Assembly (NCBI RefSeq): GCF_004745825.1 | Contig: NZ_SRLA01000002.1 | Span: 1,240,001-1,304,000 of the forward strand | DNA from: Hymenobacter fodinae | GTDB taxonomy: Bacteria > Bacteroidota > Bacteroidia > Cytophagales > Hymenobacteraceae | Direction of reading: 5' to 3' | Length of the DNA: 64,000 nt | In this document: positions 1 through 8,758 of the stretch, piece by piece | Position numbering within the stretch: position 1 is the first letter of the stretch | How the letters are laid out: every line of letters begins with the position of its first letter | Program-made: the position numbers and the translations under genes | Notes under the pieces: model-generated | The model's database searches: none | The model's input: only the letters and a program-made list of their open reading frames with translations | What the model was told of the DNA's origin: nothing

Positions 1-287
1 AAATCATTCCCGAGAACACACCTAACACCGCCGCCTTCTTCAGCTTCTTCGATGTCACGGAAAAGCTCAGCATCGTGATAGGTACGGCCGTATTTGGCAT
101 CATCGCTCAAATTACGGGCTCCATGCGCAACAGCATCTTGTCCCTGATTGTGTTCTTCATACTAGGCCTGATCTTCTTGCTGACATTGCGGGGCAAGAAG
201 CTGCGCGATGAACTGAAACCGGAAGTAGCCGCAATGGGGCCGCCACCCGCCACCCCCAATGTTGGAATGCCTGCCACCAAGGCCTAG
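1..287 (+). CDS. MFS transporter, UMF1 (Atg22-like) family, C-terminal end
   Basis: The window opens inside this gene; the reading frame is open from base 3 to a TAG stop at 285-287 and gives the last 94 residues. The segment resembles the end of UMF1-type MFS transporters: a polar stretch IPENTPNTAAFFSFFDV, the motif EKLSIVIGTAVFG beginning a membrane helix, then ITGSMRNSILSLIVFFILG as the last helix, followed by a charged and Pro/Ala-rich tail. UMF1 proteins are 12-helix inner-membrane permeases with poorly known substrates. The stop codon lies inside a GGCCTAGGCC palindrome. A hairpin terminator follows at 327-357. Family assignment rests on the tail only. Confidence 0.8.
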   Translation, partial: IIPENTPNTAAFFSFFDVTEKLSIVIGTAVFGIIAQITGSMRNSILSLIVFFILGLIFLLTLRGKKLRDELKPEVAAMGPPPATPNVGMPATKA

Positions 288-326
288 GCCACTTAGCCGA
301 GACCCGCACAAAAAGTAGTTTAATGC

Positions 327-357
327 AAAAGCCCGTTCCTGGTTGGAGCGGGCTTTT
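327..357 (+). terminator. Rho-independent terminator after the MFS gene
   Basis: The arms 327-339 and 345-357 (AAAAGCCCGTTCC / GGAGCGGGCTTTT) pair with one G-U and have a 5-base loop. The A-run on the left and T-run on the right let it act in both directions. It separates the transporter from the DinB-like gene. Confidence 0.8.
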
Positions 358-427
358 GCTTGCTTGGTAAAACCTCTGAGGCCGCCAGCAGTTACGCATA
401 GCATTATTTCACTCCTTACACCCCCCC

Positions 428-943
428 ATGGAAGCACAGACTACCTCTCTCCAGGCTGCCCTCAGTCAAGAGCTGAAACACGAACTGCAGCTCACGCGCC
501 GCCTGCTGGAGCGTGTACCCACCGAGCAGTTCGGCTGGCAGCCCCACCCAAAGTCCATGAAGCTGGGTACATTGGCTTCTCACATGGCCAACCTAGTGGG
601 CTTTTTGCAAATGTCATTGCAGGGCCCCGAGACGGACATGGCTACGGTGCAAATGCCCGCGTCGCCAACTACGACCGACGAGGTGCTGCGCCGCTTCGAT
701 GTGAACGGCGAGAACATACAGAAGGCGCTAGGCCAGGTAGATGATGCCACGTTCCACGACCTCTGGACCATGCGCCGTGGTGAGCAAGTCTTCCTGACCA
801 TTCCGCGTACTGCCGTAGTGCGCACGATGGTGCTCAACCACCTCATTCACCACCGCGGCCAGCTTTCGGTGTACTTGCGCTTGCTCGACATCCCGGTACC
901 CGCTATTTACGGCGGATCCGCCGATGAAGCTCCTCAGCGTTAA
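428..943 (+). CDS. DinB-family (DfsB-like) protein
   Basis: A 171-residue soluble protein with the DinB/YfiT four-helix fold. An early helix carries a His (TLASHMANL, about residue 53), and a late helix carries NHLIHHRGQLSVYLRLLDI (about 138-156), which supplies the usual metal-binding histidines. The C-terminal IPVPAIYGGSADE matches the common end of Bacteroidota DinB proteins. DinB proteins are metal-binding, often thiol-transferase-like or DNA-damage-associated; the substrate here cannot be told. The ATG at 428 follows a C-rich stretch without a Shine-Dalgarno, as is normal in this phylum. It stands alone between two terminators. Confidence 0.85.
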   Translation: MEAQTTSLQAALSQELKHELQLTRRLLERVPTEQFGWQPHPKSMKLGTLASHMANLVGFLQMSLQGPETDMATVQMPASPTTTDEVLRRFDVNGENIQKALGQVDDATFHDLWTMRRGEQVFLTIPRTAVVRTMVLNHLIHHRGQLSVYLRLLDIPVPAIYGGSADEAPQR

Positions 944-962
944 GCAACCATCCTAAACGCAA

Positions 963-999
963 CACGGCCCGGTATCCTCATGCTGGATACCGGGCCGTG
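963..999. terminator. Bidirectional terminator between convergent genes
   Basis: Perfect 15-bp stem (963-977 with 985-999) and a 7-base loop. TGTTTTA follows on the plus strand. It lies between the DinB gene and the convergent amidohydrolase. Confidence 0.85.
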
Positions 1000-1014
1000 C
1001 TGTTTTAGACTAGT

Positions 1015-2670
1015 CTATTTGGTGGCTTGGAAGACCTGCTCGCCGGCAATCCACGTTTGCTGCACTTTGGCGTTGCGCAACTGCTCCTTAGGGGCTTCCA
1101 GCAAGTCAAGGCCCAGCACCACAAAGTCGGCAGCCATGCCCGGCTTAATGCTCCCTTTCTGCTTATCCTCGAAGGCCGCGTGGGCAGCCCAGGTGGTCAT
1201 ACCGCGCAGGGCATCGGGACGGCTCAGGGCGTTTTCCATCTGGAAGCCTTGGGCGGGATAGTTCTTGGCATCCTGCCGGGCTACCGCCGAGTGGAACCCA
1301 TAGAGCGGGTTAATGTCTTCCACCGGGAAGTCGGAGCCCAAGGCTACCTGGCCGTATTGCTTGCGCAGGTCATTAAAGGCATAGGCCGTTTTCAGGCGCT
1401 CCTGGCCTAGCCGCTCCCCGGCCCAATACATATCGGAGGTGGCGTGGGTGGGCTGCACCGAGGGCACAATGCCGTACTGCCCAAACTTGGCTACATCAGC
1501 CTTGCTCACTATTTGGGCGTGTTCAATGCGCCAGCGCCGGTCTTTCTGGCCTTTCAGCGCCTCACCGTAGATATCTAGCAGCAGACGGTTACTGGAATCC
1601 CCAATGGCGTGGGTGTTCATTTGAAACTTGCTGGCGGCCAACTGCTGCGCCAGCTTGCGGTAGTCGGCCACGGAGGAAAGCAGGAAGCCCGTTTCCTTTG
1701 GCTTATCTGTGTAAGGGTGCACCAGGCAGGCCCCGCGGGAGCCCAGGGCCCCATCGGCGTACACCTTAAACGAGCACACGGTCAGGCGGTCCTTAAATAC
1801 TGGTCCATTCTTGAGGTAGAAATCTAAGTTTTCTTTTGTGGGAGCCAGCATGGTGTAGAGGCGCACCTTTAGCTTGCCCTGCTGCTGCAGAGCATCCAGC
1901 CGGTCTACGTTGGCTTTTTCTAGGCCTGCATCGGCGAGACTAGTGAGGCCTACGGCTACGCAGTTCTTCTGGGCTTGCAGCAAAGCGGCTTCTGCTTCAG
2001 CGGCGGTGGGCTCTGGTATTTTACCCGACACCAACCGCACTGCATTATCTACCAGTAGTCCAGTCAGGTTGCCGCGGGCATCGCGCGCAATGGTGCCGCC
2101 GCTGATGGGCGTGTTCTTGGTCACGCCCGCCAAGTCTAGAGCCTTCTGGTTGACTAGGGCCGCGTGCCCATCTACCCGCACAATAAACACGGGCGTGTTG
2201 GGGAAGAGGGCGTCCAGGGTGTCTTTGGTGGGGAACTGCTTGCTAGGCCAGTCGTTCTGGTCCCAGCCTCGGCCGGTAATCCAGGCAGCCTGGGGGTACT
2301 GCTGGCGCTGGGCCTGCAGCTTCTGCACCACCGCACCCCACGACTCAGTACCTACCAAATCAGCATCGCGCAAGCCCAGGGCGTAGCGATAAAAATGGCA
2401 GTGTGCGTCGTAAAAGCCCGGGTACACAAACTGGCCCTGGGCATCAACTTCCTTCTCGGCCTGAAATTTTCCCCGAATGTCATCGGCGGAGCCCACGCCC
2501 ACAAACTTGCCATCCTTCACGGCAAAGGCTTGGGCTTTGCTGAAGGCGGAGTCTACGGTATACACCGTGGCGTTGTACACGATAAGGTCAGCGGCTTGGC
2601 GGCTGGTGGTCTGGCAGCCGGCAACGCTCCCGAGCAAAGGGAGCAGGGCGAGAAGGCGGAAACGAGTCAT
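1015..2670 (-). CDS. Exported amidohydrolase, YtcJ-like lipoprotein
   Basis: A 551-residue metal-dependent hydrolase of the Amidohydro_3/YtcJ family. The ATG at 2670 is preferred over an upstream in-frame TTG at 2688 because it gives a compact lipoprotein signal, MTRFRLLALLPLLGSVAGC, with the lipobox VAGC. The mature part has the N-terminal metal site DAHCHFYR, a TIM-barrel region with the later histidine motifs NTHAIGDSS and IEHAQIV, an Asp site near LGSDFPVE, and a C-terminal composite beta domain (GSIKPGMAADFVVL). Family members hydrolyse amide or related C-N bonds of undefined small molecules. It is expected to sit on the periplasmic face of a membrane. A single-gene unit. Confidence 0.88.
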   Translation of the reverse strand: MTRFRLLALLPLLGSVAGCQTTSRQAADLIVYNATVYTVDSAFSKAQAFAVKDGKFVGVGSADDIRGKFQAEKEVDAQGQFVYPGFYDAHCHFYRYALGLRDADLVGTESWGAVVQKLQAQRQQYPQAAWITGRGWDQNDWPSKQFPTKDTLDALFPNTPVFIVRVDGHAALVNQKALDLAGVTKNTPISGGTIARDARGNLTGLLVDNAVRLVSGKIPEPTAAEAEAALLQAQKNCVAVGLTSLADAGLEKANVDRLDALQQQGKLKVRLYTMLAPTKENLDFYLKNGPVFKDRLTVCSFKVYADGALGSRGACLVHPYTDKPKETGFLLSSVADYRKLAQQLAASKFQMNTHAIGDSSNRLLLDIYGEALKGQKDRRWRIEHAQIVSKADVAKFGQYGIVPSVQPTHATSDMYWAGERLGQERLKTAYAFNDLRKQYGQVALGSDFPVEDINPLYGFHSAVARQDAKNYPAQGFQMENALSRPDALRGMTTWAAHAAFEDKQKGSIKPGMAADFVVLGLDLLEAPKEQLRNAKVQQTWIAGEQVFQATK

Positions 2671-2714
2671 GGAGGCGAAGGTACGCAACGCGCAGACCTA
2701 GGCCACTACTCAAC

Positions 2715-3146
2715 TTACCGCACCACGGATTCTAACTGCTGCTGGTGCTGCAGCCACTCTAAAGCGGGTTTTTCTTCCGTAAATCGTTGGAGTACGTAGG
2801 GCTCCTCTCCCGCGGTGGAGGGGGCCGGGCGAGCCATACTGGCCATAACCCCGGCCAGTTGGTGAGGCGCCATCAGGAAGGCGATGAACGTAGTACGCCC
2901 TAAGCGCGGGTACAGGCGCGGATAAAACTCCTCGTGCATCCAGTGGACATCTAGCGCATCAATGCTGGTGCGCCGCCGGATGTCTACCAGCCAGTAGCGG
3001 CACTGGCGCTCAGCGGCAATATCCAGCAAAGTCTGATAACCCCGATGCAGCTCAAACGGCATCACCGAGCGTAGCCATCGGCCCGTAAGCACGTGCTGCT
3101 CAGCTACTGAAGTGATAGTAAGATAGTTTGAGTCGAAGTGGGTCAT
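2715..3146 (-). CDS. Hypothetical protein, possibly STAS/SpoIIAA-like
   Basis: A 143-residue soluble protein with no signal peptide. The ATG at 3146 is preferred over a TTG one codon upstream. Its layout (an early strand pair SNYLTITSVAEQHVLTGRWL, a helix, a central YWLVDIRRRTSID strand-turn, another helix, and a strand TTFIAFLMAP) resembles SpoIIAA/STAS-like proteins that Cytophagales carry in many copies. There is no catalytic motif. The function is unknown. It is the upstream gene of a possible two-gene minus-strand unit with the amidohydrolase (gap about 44 bp). Confidence 0.6.
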   Translation of the reverse strand: MTHFDSNYLTITSVAEQHVLTGRWLRSVMPFELHRGYQTLLDIAAERQCRYWLVDIRRRTSIDALDVHWMHEEFYPRLYPRLGRTTFIAFLMAPHQLAGVMASMARPAPSTAGEEPYVLQRFTEEKPALEWLQHQQQLESVVR

Positions 3147-3429
3147 CAAGTAAGACGGTTAAAGCTGCGGTGGGGGGACAGGAGGCTGTACACTGGCCTA
3201 GCAGGAGTAAGCAGCTAGTTATGCGCCGCCGGGCCAAAGGTCAAGGTAGCCGTAATCGGGGTAGTTGTCCAACTTTAGTAGGGTTGTTAATTCAATAATA
3301 ATCAGTTGGCCTAGGCCACTATTCACGAAGGCGAAGAATGGTGTTTAGGCTTCATCATCAAGTAGCTACCCATAAAAAAAGCCCAAGCGCGAGCGTTGGG
3401 CCTTTTCACTAGGGCAAAAGAAACAGTGC
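3147..3429. other. Spacer with iterated palindrome
   Basis: The spacer holds one full GGCCTAGGCC palindrome (3308-3317) and one half-copy, TGGCCTAG, near 3194. It also holds the AMP nucleosidase terminator (3374-3402). I see no gene here. Confidence 0.6.
3374..3402 (-). terminator. Terminator of the AMP nucleosidase gene
   Basis: The stem is GCCCAA (3381-3386) with TTGGGC (3396-3401), extended by CGC/GCG with a bulged G. On the minus strand it is followed by seven T (plus-strand A-run 3374-3380). Confidence 0.8.
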
Positions 3430-4203
3430 TTATTCGAAGCGCATGTGCTTCACCGATTCGCCGGAGTTTTTCAGCTCCATCAGCGACTCAATCCCGATCT
3501 GCAGGTGAGAGTTTACAAAGTCGCTAGTGACTTTTTTGTCGCTCTCCGAAGTTTTCACGCCTTCGGGCGTCATGGGGTTGTCGCTCACGAGCAGCAAGGC
3601 ACCGTGTGGAATCTCGTTCACGAAGCCCACCGTGAAGATAGTCGCGGTTTCCATGTCCACGGCCATAGCCCGGATCTGACGTAGGTACTCCTTGAAGTTC
3701 TCGTCGTGCTCCCACACGCGGCGGTTGGTGGTGTACACCGTGCCGGTCCAGTAGTCTTTCTCGTGCTTCTTGATCATCGACGACACGGCCCGCTGCAAGC
3801 GGAACGACGGCAGCGCCGGAATCTCGGCGGGTAGGTAGTCATCGGAAGTACCCTCGCCGCGAATGGCCGCGATGGGCAGAATTAGGTCACCGAGTTTGGT
3901 CTTGTTTTTCAGACCACCGCATTTGCCCAGAAAAAGAGCTGCCTTGGGTTTCACGGCCGAAAGCAGGTCCATCACGGTAGCGGCCATGGGCGAGCCCATA
4001 CCGAAGTTGATGATGGTGATGCCATTGGCGGTGGCAGTTTGCATAGGCTTATCGAGGCCGCGCACTTCCACGCCGAACTGCTCGGCAAACATGTTCACGT
4101 AGTTGAGGAAGTTCGTCAGCAGAATATACTGGCCAAATTCCTTGAGCGGTACGCCGGTGTAGCGGGGCAGCCAGTTCTCGACAATGTCGGATTTAGTCTT
4201 CAT
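3430..4203 (-). CDS. amn: AMP nucleosidase, short Bacteroidota form
   Basis: A 257-residue enzyme of the nucleoside phosphorylase (PNP/UDP) superfamily, matching the short AMP nucleosidases of Bacteroidota that lack the long N-terminal regulatory domain of the E. coli enzyme. It should hydrolyse AMP to adenine and ribose 5-phosphate in the cytoplasm. Visible motifs are NFGMGSPMAATVMDLL (about 67-82), FLGKCGGL, the base- and ribose-binding AVDMETATIF, and LLLVSDNPMTPEG near the C-terminus. The ATG at 4203 is preferred to a TTG two codons upstream. Monocistronic, with its own terminator. Confidence 0.9.
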   Translation of the reverse strand: MKTKSDIVENWLPRYTGVPLKEFGQYILLTNFLNYVNMFAEQFGVEVRGLDKPMQTATANGITIINFGMGSPMAATVMDLLSAVKPKAALFLGKCGGLKNKTKLGDLILPIAAIRGEGTSDDYLPAEIPALPSFRLQRAVSSMIKKHEKDYWTGTVYTTNRRVWEHDENFKEYLRQIRAMAVDMETATIFTVGFVNEIPHGALLLVSDNPMTPEGVKTSESDKKVTSDFVNSHLQIGIESLMELKNSGESVKHMRFE

Positions 4204-4381
4204 AGGCAATCAAAAAAGGTAAATGTTAGGGAGAGGAGGAGGAAAGCGGTACTTACGTAACAGTATTCGCTTCCGGCTATCTTTTCCCGTTGGATACAAA
4301 AAAACCGTCGGGACCCGGGAGGGTACGACGGTACGGGGCGAAAAGCGGGAACTGAAGTCCGGGGCCGTACCTTTGGAGGTG

Positions 4382-4840
4382 ATGCAAGAGTTGAACCTGC
4401 CGCCTTTCGAATACAAAGTTACGAAATCCAGCGAAAATTTGCTGATCTGGGATGTACTACGCCGCAAACAAGTAGTACTTACCCCTGAAGAATGGGTCCG
4501 GCAACACGTGGTGCATTACCTCATCAACCACCGTGGTTACCCAAAAGGTTTGCTCTCCCTGGAGCGCGGCCACCGCTACAACCAACGCCAGAAGCGCACT
4601 GACCTCTGCGCCCTTGGCCCCGATGGCCAGCCCCTGCTACTGGTTGAGTGCAAAGCCCCCTCCGTCGCTATAACCGCCGCCGTAGCCATGCAGGCAGCTA
4701 CGTATAATCAAACTATTGGTGCGCCTCTACTATTGCTTACTAATGGCCTACAGCATTTCTGCTGGCGCGTAGATTTCGAGCAGCGCACCAATGAGCGCCT
4801 GCTAGAAGTACCAAGCTATAGTGACTTGGTGATTGAGTGA
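4382..4840 (+). CDS. Lone type I restriction HsdR N-terminal-like nuclease domain
   Basis: A 152-residue protein equivalent to the HSDR_N_2 domain alone. It has a PD-(D/E)xK core: an Asp in RTDLCALGPDG (about 78-88), then the strand LLLVECKAPS with the E-x-K pair, and later the helix-strand pair LLLLTNGLQHFCW. The ATG at 4382 starts the conserved region (MQELNLPPFEY). An open frame continues upstream to 4223, but that part does not look like protein. Such stand-alone proteins are common in Bacteroidota, with no methylase or specificity subunit nearby; none is seen here. The biological role is unknown. Confidence 0.78.
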   Translation: MQELNLPPFEYKVTKSSENLLIWDVLRRKQVVLTPEEWVRQHVVHYLINHRGYPKGLLSLERGHRYNQRQKRTDLCALGPDGQPLLLVECKAPSVAITAAVAMQAATYNQTIGAPLLLLTNGLQHFCWRVDFEQRTNERLLEVPSYSDLVIE

Positions 4841-4894
4841 GGTAGTGAAGTGGCCTAGGCCAGTGCATCGGCTCACTCAATCATTAATTAACTG

Positions 4895-6793
4895 CTACTG
4901 TTTGTAGAGCTTATTCTCTACCAAACCATTCGTGAAGAACTGCGTGCAGGCTTTTAGCTCATTACCGTAAGCGCGCAGCTTTTCAGGGTTTGGGTGAGCT
5001 AGGGGACTGGCGGGCATAGAGTGCGTACGGTACGGGTAAAGCCGCACCTGGCTGTCAGCCGTTAACTCGGTCACGTAATCTTGGTGGACGAGGTAGTGAG
5101 AGCCTCCGCTCAGAAAGAGAGCCCGGCCCCCGGTGCCGCCATCGAATACGGAGTAGCCGAAAGGTAGCAGCTGGTGCGGAGCAGCCACGCCCAGGTAGTC
5201 GAGTACAGTGGCTGGCACGTCGGCTTGCTGGGTGATGCGGTGTACATCGGCGGTAGGTAGTTTCCGGCCGGGGTGGAAGAGCAGCAGAGGGGTTTTATAA
5301 TTACCCAGCAGGTTCTGATAGTCACGCCGGAGGGATTGGGAAGTGTGGTCGGCGAGCAGGATAAACAGCGTGTGCTTGTACCAGGGCTGGTGGGAGGCCG
5401 TTTTGAAAAATTGGCGCAGCGCAAAATCGGTGTAGCCGATGGAGGCGTGGATAGGCAGCTTGCCGGGGCTGAACTTGCCCTTGTACTTGGCTGGCACTGG
5501 AAATGGCTCGTGCGAAGTCAGCGTGAAGACCGTAGAGAAAAAGGGCTCAGGCTGTTTGGTGAGCTGCTGCGCGAAGTATTGCAGGTATGGCTCATCAAAA
5601 ATGCCCCAGTGTCCATCGAAGTCAGGGCTTTTTGCGGCGCCAGGATATTCTGCCAGGCCATAGTACTTCTGAATGCCCGTGATGCCCGAGAAGGTGTTGA
5701 AGCCCATGGTGCCATTCTGTGCCCCATGGAATACGGAAGTAGCGTAGCCCTGCTTACCTAGTAGCTCGCCTAGGCCGTGCAGTTCGTCGGTCTGGAAGTT
5801 GGAGGTAATGAATGGGCTCTCCATGAGCGATGGCAGACCCGCCAGCACCGCTGGTAGGGCCTCAATGGAGCGGCGCCCGTTAGCGTAATGCTCCCGGAAG
5901 AACAGCCCCTGCGTGGCCAGCGAATCGAAAAAAGGGGTGTAACCCTTGCCGCCATTCTCGATACCATTGTATTCGGAGGCAAAGCTTTCCACCAGCAGAA
6001 TTACCACGTTATCACGCGGCGCTTGGGGGCGGGGAGCAGGTACGCGGGCAGCCAGTGCTGCGTGTAAGGCTTGTGGAGAAGAGAAGTAGGCCAAGCGCTC
6101 TACGGGCTCATAGCCCAGGCTTTTCAGAAAAGTAAACGTGCTGTTCAAAGCCAAGTGGCCTAGCACTGGGGGCGTCTGCATGAAGGCGTGCCCGGTGCGT
6201 AAGGGCTTGAGCTGTAGGCCACCCCGGATACCCAGTACCGCCAACCCCGCCACGGCAATAAGCTCTAGGCCAGTGCGCAACACGGAACGGGAAGTGCGCG
6301 GTTGCTGATAATCTCCCGTAGACGCGGGGCTGGGCATGGGGTACAGGTACCAAAGCAACCCAAACAGCGCCGCAAACGGAACCAGCAGAAACCAGTAGTG
6401 GCCTACAAGTTGCCCAGCCTGCCGCTCAATGTCGCCTGTGATGGTGAAGAGCTCGTCGCTGGTGCGGCGCCCAATGAACTTAAAATACTGCGTGTCAATC
6501 AGGTTCAGCGCCATACCCGTCGCGTTCAGCGTCAGGTATACCCCCCGCAAAGTCCGCTGCCAGGTTCGCCCAAAGTTCGGCACCAATGAAAGCGCCAGAA
6601 ACGGGATATTTAGCAGCAGCAGAGCCGATATATCAAAGCGGAAGCCGTGCCAGAAAGCCAGCAGCACTTGGCCTACGGTGGCCTCCTGAAACACGGTCTG
6701 GTTGGCCAAATAAAAAGCCAGCCGGAGCAGCAGGTAGACGCCCAGCAGCAGCAAAAACCGACGAACCAGCAGGCGCAGAACGGGAGAGAGCAT
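4895..6793 (-). CDS. LTA synthase family membrane sulfatase/phosphotransferase
   Basis: A 632-residue inner-membrane protein. About five hydrophobic helices lie within the first 210 residues (for example LLLLGVYLLLRLAFYLA, ISALLLLNIPFLALSLV and a pair near 135-190). An extracytoplasmic alkaline-phosphatase-superfamily domain follows. Sulfatase-type motifs are DNVVILLVESFASEYNG (metal-binding Asp/Glu), YANGRRSIEALPAVLAG carrying the likely nucleophile Ser, FTLTSHEPFPVP, and LADHTSQS (metal ligands). Family members transfer phosphoglycerol or phosphoethanolamine groups to envelope glycans or lipids. The acceptor is unknown, because Bacteroidota do not make lipoteichoic acid. It starts 15 bp after the SUKH-like gene, so they probably form one operon. 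Confidence 0.85.
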   Translation of the reverse strand: MLSPVLRLLVRRFLLLLGVYLLLRLAFYLANQTVFQEATVGQVLLAFWHGFRFDISALLLLNIPFLALSLVPNFGRTWQRTLRGVYLTLNATGMALNLIDTQYFKFIGRRTSDELFTITGDIERQAGQLVGHYWFLLVPFAALFGLLWYLYPMPSPASTGDYQQPRTSRSVLRTGLELIAVAGLAVLGIRGGLQLKPLRTGHAFMQTPPVLGHLALNSTFTFLKSLGYEPVERLAYFSSPQALHAALAARVPAPRPQAPRDNVVILLVESFASEYNGIENGGKGYTPFFDSLATQGLFFREHYANGRRSIEALPAVLAGLPSLMESPFITSNFQTDELHGLGELLGKQGYATSVFHGAQNGTMGFNTFSGITGIQKYYGLAEYPGAAKSPDFDGHWGIFDEPYLQYFAQQLTKQPEPFFSTVFTLTSHEPFPVPAKYKGKFSPGKLPIHASIGYTDFALRQFFKTASHQPWYKHTLFILLADHTSQSLRRDYQNLLGNYKTPLLLFHPGRKLPTADVHRITQQADVPATVLDYLGVAAPHQLLPFGYSVFDGGTGGRALFLSGGSHYLVHQDYVTELTADSQVRLYPYRTHSMPASPLAHPNPEKLRAYGNELKACTQFFTNGLVENKLYKQ

Positions 6794-6808
6794 CAGCGCA
6801 AGTAACGG

Positions 6809-7411
6809 TTATTCCTGGAGAGGCTTGAGTTGGAGGTGCTGGCCGTCGGGCAGGTTCTTGATTTGCCGGTACAAGTCGGCGAGCCAGGCTAGGCGCGCGG
6901 CTACGGTCTGCGGCTGCACGCGGGGCTTCTGCTGGGCCGTTTCAATGCACAAGGGCGGGAAAAGGCTTAGCAATTGGCCGGGTTGCAGCACCCCGCCCCG
7001 CTGCTGGAAGGCGCGGAGCGGCTCCATGCCCAGCGCATCCAACGGGAACTTCTCGGCTCCAAATAGGAAGTGTTTGAAGTCCACTTCCAAGTCGGCCAAT
7101 TCCCCGGTCTCGGTATCCAGGAAGAGTACGGCGTCGCCGCGGAGCAGGAATTGGTTGCCCACGCAGTCTTGCGCAAATGGTATGTCGGTTTCCAGCACCG
7201 TGTCGTAGGTGCGCCAGAACGCATTTTCGCCCTGCCACACCTCCGCCAGAGAATGCCAGGAGGGCTCTGCTACACAGCCGCGAATGTGTAGGCCACCGAA
7301 GTAGGCCACCACGCCATTTTGCTCGCGCAGAAAAGTTTGCAGGTAGGAGGGAAGGCGGGCAAAGCTTACGAGGTCCGTCAGTTCGCCACCAGTAAATAAG
7401 ATGCCTTTCAT
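6809..7411 (-). CDS. SUKH (SMI1/KNR4)-like protein
   Basis: A 200-residue cytoplasmic protein. The segment FLREQNGVVAYFGGLHIRG, followed by a W-x-LAEVW-type segment and TDIPFAQDCVGNQFLL (about 95-110) then VLFLDTETGELADLEVDF, has the spacing of the SMI1/KNR4 (SUKH) fold: an aromatic-rich N-terminal region, then a D-x-x-GN-x-x motif and an acidic strand pair. SUKH proteins are often immunity proteins against polymorphic toxins, but many are solitary housekeeping relatives. No toxin gene is adjacent. It is upstream of and probably co-transcribed with the LTA-synthase-like gene (15-bp gap). Confidence 0.65.
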   Translation of the reverse strand: MKGILFTGGELTDLVSFARLPSYLQTFLREQNGVVAYFGGLHIRGCVAEPSWHSLAEVWQGENAFWRTYDTVLETDIPFAQDCVGNQFLLRGDAVLFLDTETGELADLEVDFKHFLFGAEKFPLDALGMEPLRAFQQRGGVLQPGQLLSLFPPLCIETAQQKPRVQPQTVAARLAWLADLYRQIKNLPDGQHLQLKPLQE

Positions 7412-7422
7412 AAGGAGATAGT

Positions 7423-7510
7423 GCGAAGCTCCAGCCGCGCGAGTTGTTGAGCAACCTACGTAGATTGTTCAACCAAGATGATACAATGAGACGCCAAGCT
7501 GGAGCTTCGC
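7423..7510. repeat. Compact inverted-repeat element (REP/MITE-like)
   Basis: Perfect 13-bp terminal inverted repeats, GCGAAGCTCCAGC (7423-7435) and GCTGGAGCTTCGC (7498-7510), flank a second imperfect hairpin in the middle (GTTGAGCAAC-CTACGTAG-ATTGTTCAAC). The element lies between the SUKH gene start and the alanine dehydrogenase terminator, where it would become the 5' leader of the SUKH/LTA-synthase transcript. Confidence 0.6.
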
Positions 7511-7514
7511 GTTA

Positions 7515-7556
7515 CAGAAAAAGCCTCCCCGACCACCAGGCCGGGAAGGCTTTTCT
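7515..7556 (-). terminator. Terminator of alanine dehydrogenase
   Basis: An imperfect hairpin: AGAAAAAGCCTCCCCG... pairs with ...CCGGGAAGGCTTTTCT. The A-run at the left gives the minus-strand T-tract. It follows the ald stop codon. Confidence 0.75.
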
Positions 7557-7578
7557 ACATAGAGGCTACTAGTGCTGC

Positions 7579-8706
7579 TTAGGCAACCGCACCTTCCATT
7601 ACAGAGTCAACCGTTTCGAGGGGCAGGCCCCACGCTTCAGCTACACCTTTGTATACCACTTTGCCATGCACCACGTTCAGGCCGAGGCGCAGGGCCTCGT
7701 CGCGGCGGCACGCTTCCTGCCAACCCAGGTTAGCCAGCTTCACGGCGTATGGCAGCGTAGCGTTGGTCAAGGCCAGGGTGGAAGTGTATGGCACGGCACC
7801 AGGCATGTTGGCTACGCAGTAGTGCACAATGTCGTCGATGATGAAGGTGGGGTTTTCGTGGGTGGTGGGCTTGCAGGTCTCGATGCAACCACCCTGGTCT
7901 ACGGCCACGTCAACCAGCACAGTGCCAGGCTTCATGGTCTTGAGCATGTCGCGGGTGATGAGATGGGGAGCCTTCGCGCCCGGAATCAGCACCGCCCCGA
8001 TAATGAGGTCAGCGGTTTTGATGGCTTCGCGGATGTTGTACTCGTTGGAGTACTGCGTTACCACGTTCTTCGGCATGAAGTCGTCCAGCTCGCGCAGACG
8101 GTTCAGGCTGATGTCCATTACAGTTACCTGAGCGCCCAGGCCAGCGGCAATTTTTGCCGCCTGCGTGCCCACGATGCCAGCACCCAGCACCAGCACCTCG
8201 GCGGGCTTCACACCGGGTACGCCACCTAGCAGAATGCCACGGCCTTTCAGAGGCTTCTCCAGGTACTTAGCACCTTCTTGGGGAGCCATGCGGCCAGCCA
8301 CTTCGCTCATCGGGATGAGCAGGGGCAGAGCGCGCGAGGGTAACTCTACGGTTTCGTAGGCTAGGCACACCGCCTTGCGCTCAATCATGGCGTGAGTCAG
8401 TTCCTCGCCCGAGGCAAAGTGGAAGTAGGTGAACAGCAGCTGGTTTTCTTTGATGAGGGGGTACTCCGAAGCAATCGGCTCCTTCACCTTCACAATCATT
8501 TCAGCCTTGGCGTACACATCCTCAATAGTGGGGAGAATGGTAGCGCCAGCCTGCTCGTATTCGGCATCCTGGAAGCCGCTGCCCAGGCCGGCCGTAGCCT
8601 GCACGTACACATCGTGACCGTGCTTACGGAATTCAGCTACACCAGCAGGCGTGAGGCCTACGCGGTTTTCGTTGTTTTTAATCTCTTTCGGTACGCCGAT
8701 TAGCAT
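7579..8706 (-). CDS. ald: Alanine dehydrogenase
   Basis: A 375-residue NAD-dependent L-alanine dehydrogenase (alanine to pyruvate plus ammonium, reversible), cytoplasmic. It opens with the family signature [20 protein letters not shown], with the substrate Lys/Arg. [11 protein letters not shown] holds the catalytic His near residue 96. The Rossmann motif [20 protein letters not shown] lies near 172-191, and [12 protein letters not shown] (about 268-279) supplies the catalytic Asp. Length is normal. The ATG at 8706 coincides with the family N-terminus. A -7-like element lies about 53 bp upstream. It could supply pyruvate or nitrogen during growth on peptides. Confidence 0.95.
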   Translation of the reverse strand: MLIGVPKEIKNNENRVGLTPAGVAEFRKHGHDVYVQATAGLGSGFQDAEYEQAGATILPTIEDVYAKAEMIVKVKEPIASEYPLIKENQLLFTYFHFASGEELTHAMIERKAVCLAYETVELPSRALPLLIPMSEVAGRMAPQEGAKYLEKPLKGRGILLGGVPGVKPAEVLVLGAGIVGTQAAKIAAGLGAQVTVMDISLNRLRELDDFMPKNVVTQYSNEYNIREAIKTADLIIGAVLIPGAKAPHLITRDMLKTMKPGTVLVDVAVDQGGCIETCKPTTHENPTFIIDDIVHYCVANMPGAVPYTSTLALTNATLPYAVKLANLGWQEACRRDEALRLGLNVVHGKVVYKGVAEAWGLPLETVDSVMEGAVA

Positions 8707-8758
8707 GACTTGAAGCGAAGGGTGAAGGTGGGTGGATTAAATGCCGTAAAAGCGGGGG

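Noticed and set aside
4223..4381. N-terminal extension of the HsdR-N-like protein
   Set aside because: The extra 53 codons have no homology-like pattern; the ATG at 4382 begins the recognisable domain.
4382..4840. Remnant of a type I restriction-modification system
   Set aside because: No HsdM or HsdS genes or fragments are near, and stand-alone copies of this domain are usual in the phylum.
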